From: JBBDYG01 sp040901765
GTDB taxonomy: Bacteria; Planctomycetota; Planctomycetia; Pirellulales; Lacipirellulaceae
Assembly: GCA_040901765.1 (NCBI GenBank)
Contig: JBBDYG010000115.1
Coordinates: forward strand, 1 to 12,063
DNA: 12,063 nt
Direction: 5' to 3'
The notes beneath the pieces are model-generated. The model was not told the origin of the DNA, ran no database searches, and saw only the letters and a program-made list of their open reading frames with translations. Below are positions 1 to 6,260 of this stretch, one piece after another; the stretch's first letter is position 1; each line of letters begins with the position of its first letter. Made by a program: the position numbers and the translations under genes.

Positions 1-34
1 AGCGCACCACCGGAAAGCGAGCACCCGCGCGCAC

Positions 35-170
35 GACCCCGGCCGGGGTCGCAGCCAATTGGTGTAAAGCTGCTGGCACACCCTCCGGGGTGCTGTATTT
101 GTATTCGGCTGAACTCCGGCAGTGGCGCTAGCGCTTACTGCCGGCTAATGGCTGTCAAGCCGCCGGCTTG
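35..170. repeat. Cluster of three palindromes in gene-free DNA
   Basis: Positions 1-249 contain no credible gene, but three dyads lie close together. Positions 35-50 form a perfect 16-bp palindrome (GACCCCGGCCGGGGTC). Positions 116-123 and 137-144 are perfect 8-bp inverted arms (CCGGCAGT/ACTGCCGG) around a core containing the self-complementary GCGCTAGCGC. Positions 156-161 and 165-170 form a 6-bp stem (CAAGCC/GGCTTG) with a 3-base loop. The two rightmost lie 80-135 bases past the stop of the minus-strand gene ending at 250, so they could end its transcript, but no T-run follows them on that strand. The sequence at 143-156 (GGCTAAT GGCTGTC) resembles the heptamers of the hairpin at 6048-6134. 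Function is not known. Confidence 0.6.
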
Positions 171-249
171 AATGAAGATGACGTCTGGTTGCGGCGAGCG
201 CCGCGTTAGCGATTTGTTTTCTAGAAGACCGCAACTCGGTCCCGACTCT

Positions 250-1053
250 TCACCAGCGGTGCGTTGGCCGGTGCATGATCTCGCTAAGGATAATTGCCTG
301 CTGCATTCCTTGGGGACTTGCCAGCAGGGCGGCGATATTCTCGGCCGGCGTCTCGGCAAGAGCGAGAACGCCTTGCTCCGCGGGCGTGGCTTCCCGAGCC
401 GACAACGCGCCCAAGTTGTGATCGAATTTCCGGTGCAGGTTCGCCTGCATCCGATCGTCCGCTTGACCGAATTGCTCGCCCATATGTCGGGCATGTTCCG
501 CGACGCCGCTTTCGGCCAAGTGCCGCTGCTGGAGCGGAACTATTTCCACGTTTGGCAACGACACCGGCGCGCGATCGCGAAGCTCTCCGGCGGGAACGGT
601 TGGCGTTCGGCGAAGCGGAGGCGGCGTTTGACGCTCCCTGGGCACCAGTGGACGACTCTGAGGCGGCACGGGCAATTCGTCGGTTTCGTCGACGAGCACT
701 TCAATCCGCGGACGCCGGCCTTCGGCGACTTTCGCCGGGCGGCGTTCTCCATCGCCTTGGCCACGGACGCGGCGCAAGAATTCCTCGACCTCCGCCCGCA
801 CGTTGTCTTCCACCGGCTTCGCAACGGGACCGGGGGCACCACCGCGCGCGGCCGCGTCGGCCGGAATCGGCGCGACTTTCTCCGCTGGCACCACGGGCTG
901 CGGGCGGGGTCGCGCTTTCGGCTCGGCCGGAACCTGCTTTTTCGCTTCCGATAGCGCGCTAAAAATCCAATAGGCCAGCACCAAGAGAGGCAAAATCGCC
1001 TTAATGGCGTCGCCCCAATCGGCTGCTAACAGTATTGGCAAGAATTGGTTCAT
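250..1053 (-). CDS. Proline-rich single-pass membrane protein next to floA
   Basis: This 267-residue protein belongs to no named family I can identify. Residues about 14-34 form one hydrophobic helix (ending LAYWIFSALSE), so it is probably membrane-anchored with most of the chain in the cytoplasm. Residues about 40-85 and 125-160 are rich in Pro, Arg and Lys and look disordered. Between them is a charged helical stretch (EEFLRRVRG). A His/Gln-rich amphipathic segment lies around residues 190-215. The C-terminal tail, QQAIILSEIMHRPTHRW, looks conserved: I recall similar tails in planctomycete proteins encoded beside flotillins, but could not check this. It starts 67 bases after floA on the same strand, so it is probably co-transcribed and may be a partner of the flotillin/NfeD assembly. 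No clear Shine-Dalgarno precedes the ATG at 1053. That it is a real gene is fairly sure; its role is unknown. Confidence 0.75.
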   Translation of the reverse strand: MNQFLPILLAADWGDAIKAILPLLVLAYWIFSALSEAKKQVPAEPKARPRPQPVVPAEKVAPIPADAAARGGAPGPVAKPVEDNVRAEVEEFLRRVRGQGDGERRPAKVAEGRRPRIEVLVDETDELPVPPQSRPLVPRERQTPPPLRRTPTVPAGELRDRAPVSLPNVEIVPLQQRHLAESGVAEHARHMGEQFGQADDRMQANLHRKFDHNLGALSAREATPAEQGVLALAETPAENIAALLASPQGMQQAIILSEIMHRPTHRW

Positions 1054-1120
1054 CGCTTCGGCTTCGTAAGATTCGCGTCACTCAATTATTGCATTGTCCA
1101 CGACCCCGGCGATGGCGGCA

Positions 1121-2206
1121 TTACGTTCGGCGTCCTGGCCCCGACCCGGCGATGGTCGCCCGCATGTTCGTATCGGCCTGAACATTCTGGAGCCGGTAAT
1201 AATCGAGGACACCCAGGCGCCCGGAATTAAACGCCTCGGCGATCGCCCGCGGCACCTCGGCCTCCGCTTCGACTAATTTCGCCCGATTCTCTTCAATCGA
1301 GGCGATATTCTCCTGCTCCTTGGAAACGGCCATCGCCCGCTGGCCTTCGGCCCGGGCACGGGCTACGCGGGTATCGGCCTCTGCCTGGTCGGCCTGCAAC
1401 CGCGCGCCGATGTTGTCGCCGACGTCGATATCGGCAATGTCGATCGAAACGATCTCAAAGGCGGTTTGCGAGTCGAGCCGACGGGCCAACACTGCTTTGG
1501 AGATGCGATCGGGGTTCTCCAGCACGTCGGCGTGCGAGTCGGCCGAACCGATGGCGCTGACAATGCCTTCGCCCACTCGGGCCACGATGGTTTCTTCCGT
1601 GGCCCCACCCACGAGTTGGTCCAGATTCGCCCGCACGGTAACGCGGGCCTTCACCTTGAGTTGAATGCCGTTCTTGGCGACCGCGTCGAGAGAGGGCCGC
1701 TTGCTGTTGCGGGCTGGGCAGTCGATCACGCGCGGGTAGACGCTCGTTTGCACGGCTTCGAGGATGTTCCGCCCAGCCAAGTCGATTGCCGTGGCTCGCT
1801 TGAACGTCAACTCAACGATTTTGGCTTTTCGGGCGGCAATCATCGAACGGATTACCAGCGGTACGTTTCCGCCCGCCAGGTAATGGGCTTCGAGCGCCTT
1901 GGTCGTCAGCCCTTCGTCATCGGTAAGCCCCGCCTGTACGGCCATGATCTTGCTACGGACGAGCACGGTCGGGTTCACTTTGCGGAACGTCATCCGCAAC
2001 AGGTCGATGATGCCAATCCCCGCCCCGCTAAAATACGACTGAATCCAGAGCCGGAAGTAGCGGCCGATAATCGCGAAGATCACGAGACCAATTACCAGCA
2101 ATCCAATCAACACCACCAGCAGGAAGTTGCCGCCGCGGGGCCACCAATTCTGGGCAAGCAGCGGCAGACTCGGTAGATCGGCGAGGGAACTGAGCATGTG
2201 AGACAT
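1121..2206 (-). CDS. floA: Flotillin-like protein FloA
   Basis: FloA proteins scaffold membrane microdomains and affect membrane fluidity and the assembly of membrane protein complexes. This 361-residue protein is close to the usual length (the Bacillus protein has about 330). Residues 27-48 are the membrane-inserted hydrophobic segment. The band-7/PHB domain follows, with the family signature TVRANLDQLVGGATEETIVA (190-209) and then RVGEGIVSAIG (210-220). Residues about 262-325 form the Glu/Ala-rich coiled coil (QADQAEAD, VEAEAEVP), and the tail contains LGVLDYY. The first ATG (2206) directly abuts its AGGA. The in-frame ATG at 2197 (Met4) lies nine bases from the same AGGA and is the more likely start. 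The extended N-terminus before the membrane segment (WWPRGG) is longer than in Bacillus. It follows the short nfeD, the usual genetic partner, across a 158-bp gap holding a hairpin and a candidate promoter. Identification is secure. Confidence 0.95.
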   Translation of the reverse strand: MSHMLSSLADLPSLPLLAQNWWPRGGNFLLVVLIGLLVIGLVIFAIIGRYFRLWIQSYFSGAGIGIIDLLRMTFRKVNPTVLVRSKIMAVQAGLTDDEGLTTKALEAHYLAGGNVPLVIRSMIAARKAKIVELTFKRATAIDLAGRNILEAVQTSVYPRVIDCPARNSKRPSLDAVAKNGIQLKVKARVTVRANLDQLVGGATEETIVARVGEGIVSAIGSADSHADVLENPDRISKAVLARRLDSQTAFEIVSIDIADIDVGDNIGARLQADQAEADTRVARARAEGQRAMAVSKEQENIASIEENRAKLVEAEAEVPRAIAEAFNSGRLGVLDYYRLQNVQADTNMRATIAGSGPGRRT

Positions 2207-2252
2207 TCCTTTCAGACGTTGGCCGCAGGCGTTAACTGGCGCGGCGGCAGAA

Positions 2253-2292
2253 GCTTACGTCTAGTTGTAAGCATCCCGAGAGGAGTTTTCAA
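2253..2292 (-). promoter_or_regulatory. Candidate floA promoter overlapped by a dyad
   Basis: On the minus strand, TTGAAA (2292-2287) is followed after 17 bases by TACAAC (2269-2264), matching the sigma70 consensus at 5 of 6 and 4 of 6 positions. Transcription would start near 2257, about 50 bases before the floA start. A 6-bp inverted repeat, GCTTAC (2253-2258) and GTAAGC (2267-2272), overlaps the -10 box and the predicted start, where a repressor operator could lie. This is inferred from pattern only; the -10 match is mediocre. Confidence 0.4.
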
Positions 2293-2307
2293 GACGACAC
2301 ACCGTTC

Positions 2308-2360
2308 GCCGCGTTCGCTTGCGACGCGCTGCTGAGAAGCGCGTCGCAAGCGAGCGCGGC
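2308..2360 (-). terminator. Long near-perfect hairpin after the short nfeD
   Basis: Two 23-base arms (2308-2330 and 2338-2360) are complementary at 22 of 23 positions, and the exception (T at 2312 against G at 2356) is a G-U wobble in RNA read from the minus strand. The loop is 7 bases (2331-2337). The hairpin begins five bases past the short nfeD stop codon, the position expected of a transcription terminator. No run of U follows on the minus-strand transcript, so it would be atypical; it may instead be an RNA-stabilising or processing structure, or a copy of a dispersed palindromic element. The structure itself is certain; its role is inferred. Confidence 0.6.
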
Positions 2361-2364
2361 TAAT

Positions 2365-2943
2365 TTATGCCAGCGGCTCGTCGAAGCCTTCGATGCCCAG
2401 TTCGTCCAGCGGCTGGCTGAGCACGTCGCGGGGGTCGGCTTGCTGGGGACGCTGTCCCTCCGCGGCGGGCCGGACCACCACCCGGTTACCCCGTACTTCA
2501 ATCACTTCCACATATTGGCCGGGATCAATCGGCAGGCCTTGCGTGACCGCGTCGATCATTTGGCCGTCGATTTCAACGGCTCCGCTGGGAAGCATTTTGC
2601 TGCGGGCGATCCCCACGCGGCCTACTAAAGCTTTACGCGGATCGCTGGTCAACACTTCTTCGTCGGTCGGAAGCGTGCCCAACAGCGCCTTGCCAATGGG
2701 CGTGTATGGCAGGTATTTGAACGCGAACGACAACACCACCGGCACCACCACCATCAGGCCCAGACTGAACGATAATCCGGTACCACTCCCGCGCTGGAAG
2801 GCGAAGTAGATCGCGGCCAGAAACGACGTAGCCGACAAGAAGCCAAGAATCCCCGCCGAAGGGATGAACACCTCCAGCACCATCAGCGCGCACCCCAAGA
2901 GCATTAACAAAAACGCCCACGCGATGGGATCAAGCGCATTCAT
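2365..2943 (-). CDS. nfeD: Short NfeD membrane protein (no protease domain)
   Basis: This is the truncated class of NfeD protein, which lacks the ClpP-like protease region and is typically encoded beside a flotillin. Its 192 residues begin with closely spaced hydrophobic helices, about residues 8-28, 30-50 and 59-77, including the family-like EVFIPSAGILGFLS turn. A soluble five-stranded OB-fold domain follows at about residues 105-158 (LVGRVGIARSKMLPSGAVEI, then YVEVIEVRGNRVVVRP). The last 30 residues are a Pro/Asp-rich tail ending ELGIEGFDEPLA. It sits directly upstream of floA and probably binds FloA in the membrane, as established for NfeD/flotillin pairs. GGAGG occurs 14 bases before the ATG at 2943; an upstream in-frame TGA excludes a longer start. 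A TATAAT box (3000-2995) lies about 50 bases upstream. Confidence 0.9.
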   Translation of the reverse strand: MNALDPIAWAFLLMLLGCALMVLEVFIPSAGILGFLSATSFLAAIYFAFQRGSGTGLSFSLGLMVVVPVVLSFAFKYLPYTPIGKALLGTLPTDEEVLTSDPRKALVGRVGIARSKMLPSGAVEIDGQMIDAVTQGLPIDPGQYVEVIEVRGNRVVVRPAAEGQRPQQADPRDVLSQPLDELGIEGFDEPLA

Positions 2944-2994
2944 AAATCAGCACATGCCTCCTGGTGCGACGCCGTCGTCCTCGTCCACCCGCTT

Positions 2995-3000
2995 ATTATA
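2995..3000 (-). promoter_or_regulatory. Candidate -10 box before the short nfeD
   Basis: The minus strand reads TATAAT at 3000-2995, a perfect -10 hexamer about 52 bases upstream of the nfeD start and 36 bases past the toxin stop. No good -35 box is found 16-18 bases further up. A small hairpin (CCGCA/TGCGG, 3001-3013) lies directly upstream. If active, it would let nfeD be expressed without the toxin-antitoxin pair. Confidence 0.35.
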
Positions 3001-3035
3001 CCGCAAACTGCGGATTCAGGGCGAGCGGCTGGGAT

Positions 3036-3353
3036 TCAGACTTCCGAGGGCGATAAATCCGCCTGTTTCGCGTGGCGGATGGCCAAGACCGTCACCGTGT
3101 CGTCGCGAATCGTGAAGATCGCCCGATAGCTGCGGCTTCGTCCGTACAGTAATTGTCGAAGCTCATAGGGAAACTCCGACTGCTCTGTGGCAAGACCGCA
3201 GCGACGTGGATACGACGCAAGAGACTCCATGGCGGAAATGAAACCCCAATACCAGCGCTGCGCTGTCTCGGGCGCGCTGGATGCAATCCAGTTGGCGGCC
3301 TCATCGAGTTCGCATTCCGCACGGGGAGTAAGTTCGACGCGATAGGTTGTCAC
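3036..3353 (-). CDS. ParE/RelE-type toxin
   Basis: This 105-residue protein has the layout of the ParE/RelE toxin superfamily: an N-terminal strand (TYRVELTPRAECELDEAANW), two helices that carry the partner-binding hairpin, then a beta sheet with ELRQLLYGRSRSYRAIFTI (64-82) and TVTVLAIRHAKQ near the C-terminus. The Arg-rich LYG...YRAIFTI and VLAIRHA segments are typical of ParE-like proteins. ParE members poison DNA gyrase and RelE members cleave mRNA on ribosomes; sequence alone does not decide between them, though the C-terminal IRHA pattern is closer to ParE. The start is GTG at 3353, overlapping the antitoxin stop in GTGA, so translation is probably coupled. Length is normal and no damage is visible, so it is likely active. 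Confidence 0.85.
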   Translation of the reverse strand: MTTYRVELTPRAECELDEAANWIASSAPETAQRWYWGFISAMESLASYPRRCGLATEQSEFPYELRQLLYGRSRSYRAIFTIRDDTVTVLAIRHAKQADLSPSEV

Positions 3354-3586
3354 TTTGCGTCAAACCCATATCTATGAGCAATCTCGGCGGCAACTTCACT
3401 CAATGGACGAGTTCTTCCCGCTTCCATATCGGCAATTCCTGCGCGAATCGCCTCCACATCCGCGTCCCGTTCGGCAAGCGTGGAAAGCGCCACCCGGAAC
3501 AGTTCATCGTGCGAACTATATTTACCGGAATCCATATGATGGGCCACTAATTCGGCCACCTCGACGGAAAGTCGTTCGGACAGCAT
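3350..3586 (-). CDS. ParD-like antitoxin
   Basis: This 78-residue partner lies directly upstream of the ParE-type toxin and overlaps it by four bases. The N-terminal part (SERLSVEVAELVAHHMDSGK, then YSSHDELFRVALSTLAERD) matches the ribbon-helix-helix DNA-binding fold of ParD/CopG antitoxins, in which a short strand pairs in a dimer that binds the operon's own promoter. The remaining helix (VEAIRAGIADMEAG) and tail would wrap around the toxin. I chose the ATG at 3586 because it has an excellent Shine-Dalgarno (TAAGGAG, 3600-3594) seven bases upstream; the longer reading frame back to 3646 lacks one. The pair begins 64 bases after the long nfeD stop. Autoregulation is expected from the family. 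Confidence 0.85.
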   Translation of the reverse strand: MLSERLSVEVAELVAHHMDSGKYSSHDELFRVALSTLAERDADVEAIRAGIADMEAGRTRPLSEVAAEIAHRYGFDAK

Positions 3587-3593
3587 GGGATTT

Positions 3594-3600
3594 CTCCTTA
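3594..3600 (-). promoter_or_regulatory. Ribosome binding site fixing the antitoxin start
   Basis: TAAGGAG lies seven bases before the ATG at 3586 and is the strongest Shine-Dalgarno in the window. It supports the 78-residue antitoxin over the 98-residue frame. It also suggests the antitoxin is translated more strongly than the GTG-started toxin. Confidence 0.7.
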
Positions 3601-3650
3601 ACAGAGCAACGGGGCGACCGCATCCATTGTCGCACGACTGGAGCATTCGC

Positions 3651-5969
3651 TCAAGCGTTCCGAATCGCGCGGACCATCACGCGCGTGCCGCGGGCGGAAA
3701 CGACCTCGACAGGCGTGCCGCGGTCGATCACGTCGCCGTCGGCGATCACGTCGATTAGGCGGCCGTCGATCGTGGCCTTGCCGGCCGGCATGAGGTGAGT
3801 GGCGGCCGTACCCTCATGCCCGACGAGGCCGGTGAAATCGGCGAGCGCCTCGCGGTGCTCTCGTTCGATGAGTTCTTCGCCAGCGGGGGGCGCGAGCATG
3901 ATGTCGCGCAGAATCGGCGCGTGCGGCAAGTAGCGGCGCAAGGCCATTGCCGCTGCGAGTGCCGCCAGCAATCCGCCGACGACCACCGTGAGCGAGCCGC
4001 GCAGCTCGGCCAGTTCGTTATCCGTGCGGGGCAACCACGACGTGGTTCCCGCGAGCACGATTGCTGCCAGAATCATCGCCGCGCCGCCGAGTCCGAAGAT
4101 TCCAAATCCAGGCAGCACGAGCAGTTCCAGCAGCAGGAAAAATACTCCGCCCAGAAACAACAGAATCTCCAACCACTCGACGGTGCCGTGGAGGAACTTG
4201 CTCCAAAAGAAAAGCAGAAACGCCACCGTTGCAACGAATCCGCCAACGCCCAGTCCGGGGGTGTGCAGCTCGATGTAGATGCCGATGATGCCGATCACCA
4301 GCAGTGCGACCGCCAAGCCAGGTGAGGCCAGCGCTTCCACCAGTTCGAGCGCCCAGTTGGGTCGGACCTCGCGGGGTTCGCCTTCGCCGAAGCCGTACAA
4401 TTGCCGAAACTCATCGAAGTTGTCCACGACTTGCGAGGCAATTCCGAGTCCCTTGGCGTCCTCGGCGGAGAGTTTTAGCGGAGCGCCAGCCTTGGTGATC
4501 GCTTCATCCTGTCGCCAATCGTTCGCGTCGGGTTGCTCGTTTGCTTCCGCGGGCGAGAAAAACTTGGTCTCGCCCGTTTGTCGGTGCGTGTAGCGGAACA
4601 CCTCGATCGTCGGGTCGACCATTCCAATCAGCAGCGACCAGCTATGATTGGTCTTCGCCGCCAGGGACTCGCGGATCGACACTTTCGCCGATTCGAACTC
4701 GGTATCCACCTCGGGCAGGTCGTTCGGATCGCCCGGGGCTGCCGGCATTCCGCCGACGTGTGCTCCGGGCTGCATTACGAGTTGCTCGCAGGCCAGCGCG
4801 ACCAGGGCCGCTCCGCCGGAGGCTTCGACGGGAACATAGGCCACCGTGCGGACCTTCTCGCGATCAAGCGTGGCGAGCGTGTCGGCAAGTCGTAGGCAGT
4901 CGCTCCAGCGGCCCCCCGGGCTGTCGATTCGCAAGCCGATCCAATTCACCTGGCTGCGTTCAAGTTCGCTGCCGATCATCGTCTCGACCCGCTTTACCAC
5001 GCTGGCCGTGAGCGGACCTTTAATGTCGATCATAATCGGCCGCCAGTCGGCCACCAGCGATTGGTCCTCGATGAGCGACGCGGGAGAAACCTGCAGCACG
5101 CGCGCGAGCGAATCGCGGTCGTCGGCAAAGTGCTTCACAAACCGTAGTTCGCGACCTTCCCTGCCGCTAAACAGCCCCAGCGAACCGGGCGGCACGAGCG
5201 TTTTCTCTTCGACGACCGTGTGGTTCCGCGCTAGTTCCTCTAGTTCGTCGCCCAACACGAAGTGCGTTCCATCTTCGGTCTCCACTTGCAGCACTTCGGC
5301 CTCGCCCAACATGCCGATGGCAATCGCCTCGGGAATGGTGCGTTTGCCTTCGGCAATTTGTTCGTACCAGCGCACGACACCCGGCTCGACGGGGCGAGTG
5401 GGATCTTCATCCACGCCGGCTTCGCCGATCTCGGCATCGGGCGCCATGACGATCTCTTCGCAGGCCATCGCCACCAGAACCGCATGGCCTTTGATCGTGC
5501 GGGGGATATAGGCCACCGTCTTGATGCCATTCAGTTCGTCGCTGGTCAGAAACCGGGCCACGGAGAGTGCCCGTTCGAAATCGCTGCCTTGGCCGAACCC
5601 GTTTCCAGCCCGTTGGGGGTCGAATTCGACGACCAGCACGGGCCGGCGATCGGCCGCGGCCGGCCCCGAGGCTTTCATTTGGCCGACCGCGCGCTGGATC
5701 ACATTCTTGAAGTGAGCATCGGCATTGCCGGTGATCGGCAGGCGCAATCGGATCAGTCGGCTTTCCACTTCTGTGGTTTCGGCCGCCGGGGCATCCTCGG
5801 CCGGTTCGGCAACGGATTCTTGTGCAGTCGCCAAAGCGACGAAGAGGAAGCCGAAAAGACCGGCAAGGGCTGACGAACGCCGCCAACCCCGCAACACCAA
5901 AGCACGAAATGGCCGCGGAGGTGCGGCATGATTGGCGGTGATGCTCCGTGCGGCGCGAAATAAATTCAT
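3651..5969 (-). CDS. nfeD: Long NfeD: ClpP-like serine protease with membrane and OB domains
   Basis: Long NfeD proteins are membrane proteases with a ClpP-type Ser/Lys domain outside the membrane, several helices and a soluble OB domain; they act with stomatin/flotillin proteins. Here 772 residues hold a hydrophobic signal/anchor at about 32-50 and then two ClpP-like halves (about 70-240 and 305-520). A helix bundle (about 545-680, with the NfeD hallmark HTPGLGVGG at 569-577) and a C-terminal OB domain (about 712-768) complete it. The second half keeps SPGG (350-353) and a Ser at the expected nucleophile position (Ser384 in EASGGAAL). In the first half the same position is Lys160 (TIKGHAVL). 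The dyad Lys of canonical NfeD is not obvious in either half, so proteolytic activity is uncertain. The total exceeds single-protease NfeD proteins (about 440 residues). AGGA lies seven bases before the ATG. A good promoter lies upstream. Confidence 0.9.
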   Translation of the reverse strand: MNLFRAARSITANHAAPPRPFRALVLRGWRRSSALAGLFGFLFVALATAQESVAEPAEDAPAAETTEVESRLIRLRLPITGNADAHFKNVIQRAVGQMKASGPAAADRRPVLVVEFDPQRAGNGFGQGSDFERALSVARFLTSDELNGIKTVAYIPRTIKGHAVLVAMACEEIVMAPDAEIGEAGVDEDPTRPVEPGVVRWYEQIAEGKRTIPEAIAIGMLGEAEVLQVETEDGTHFVLGDELEELARNHTVVEEKTLVPPGSLGLFSGREGRELRFVKHFADDRDSLARVLQVSPASLIEDQSLVADWRPIMIDIKGPLTASVVKRVETMIGSELERSQVNWIGLRIDSPGGRWSDCLRLADTLATLDREKVRTVAYVPVEASGGAALVALACEQLVMQPGAHVGGMPAAPGDPNDLPEVDTEFESAKVSIRESLAAKTNHSWSLLIGMVDPTIEVFRYTHRQTGETKFFSPAEANEQPDANDWRQDEAITKAGAPLKLSAEDAKGLGIASQVVDNFDEFRQLYGFGEGEPREVRPNWALELVEALASPGLAVALLVIGIIGIYIELHTPGLGVGGFVATVAFLLFFWSKFLHGTVEWLEILLFLGGVFFLLLELLVLPGFGIFGLGGAAMILAAIVLAGTTSWLPRTDNELAELRGSLTVVVGGLLAALAAAMALRRYLPHAPILRDIMLAPPAGEELIEREHREALADFTGLVGHEGTAATHLMPAGKATIDGRLIDVIADGDVIDRGTPVEVVSARGTRVMVRAIRNA

Positions 5970-6006
5970 GGCGGTTTCCTGGAGACGCGCCCAGCCTGTG
6001 TGGCCA

Positions 6007-6034
6007 ATTATAGGTTGTTTCCGCTCAGAGGCAA
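6007..6034 (-). promoter_or_regulatory. Sigma70-like promoter of the long nfeD
   Basis: The minus strand carries TTGCCT (6034-6029) and, after 16 bases, a perfect TATAAT (6012-6007). Transcription would start near 6000, giving a leader of about 30 bases before the ATG at 5969. This is the best promoter match in the window and could drive the long nfeD and the toxin-antitoxin pair. Confidence 0.6.
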
Positions 6035-6047
6035 AATGGAGCGTAAA

Positions 6048-6134
6048 GGCTGTTGGCTATCGGCTATTGGCTATCGGCCAGAAAAGACGCTGTCAATCTT
6101 CTGGCTGACAGCCGCCAGCCGACAGCCGATGGCC
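6048..6134. repeat. Heptameric inverted repeat (GGCTATC-like units)
   Basis: The left arm (6048-6083) is four consecutive heptamers, GGCTGTT, GGCTATC, GGCTATT and GGCTATC, followed by GGCCAGAA. The right arm (6099-6134), read as its complement, is GGCCATC, GGCTGTC, GGCTGGC, GGCTGTC and AGCCAGAA. The arms pair over 36 bases (27 identical, the rest largely transitions) around a 15-base loop. It lies in the 291-bp gap between divergent genes, so it is not an ordinary terminator. It resembles a small non-coding palindromic repeat element. A similar heptamer pair occurs at 143-156. The rest of the gap holds the nfeD promoter and, on the plus strand, only a weak TTGAAA at 6170-6175 without a convincing -10 box. 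Confidence 0.65.
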
Positions 6135-6260
6135 AAATAGCTGTAAGTACATCAATATTCGTGGTACGCTTGAAAATGGCTAGCGGCAATTCGTATGCCA
6201 GCCGCCGATCTTGCCCGCGGTTGAGCTAGCCTGCTTCTCCTACATGGAAAGAATTGGGGA

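Noticed and set aside
172..954. 260-codon open frame on the plus strand opposite the floA-linked gene
   Set aside because: It is rich in Arg, His and Phe with no domain, antisense to a gene that has a membrane helix and a motif-like tail.
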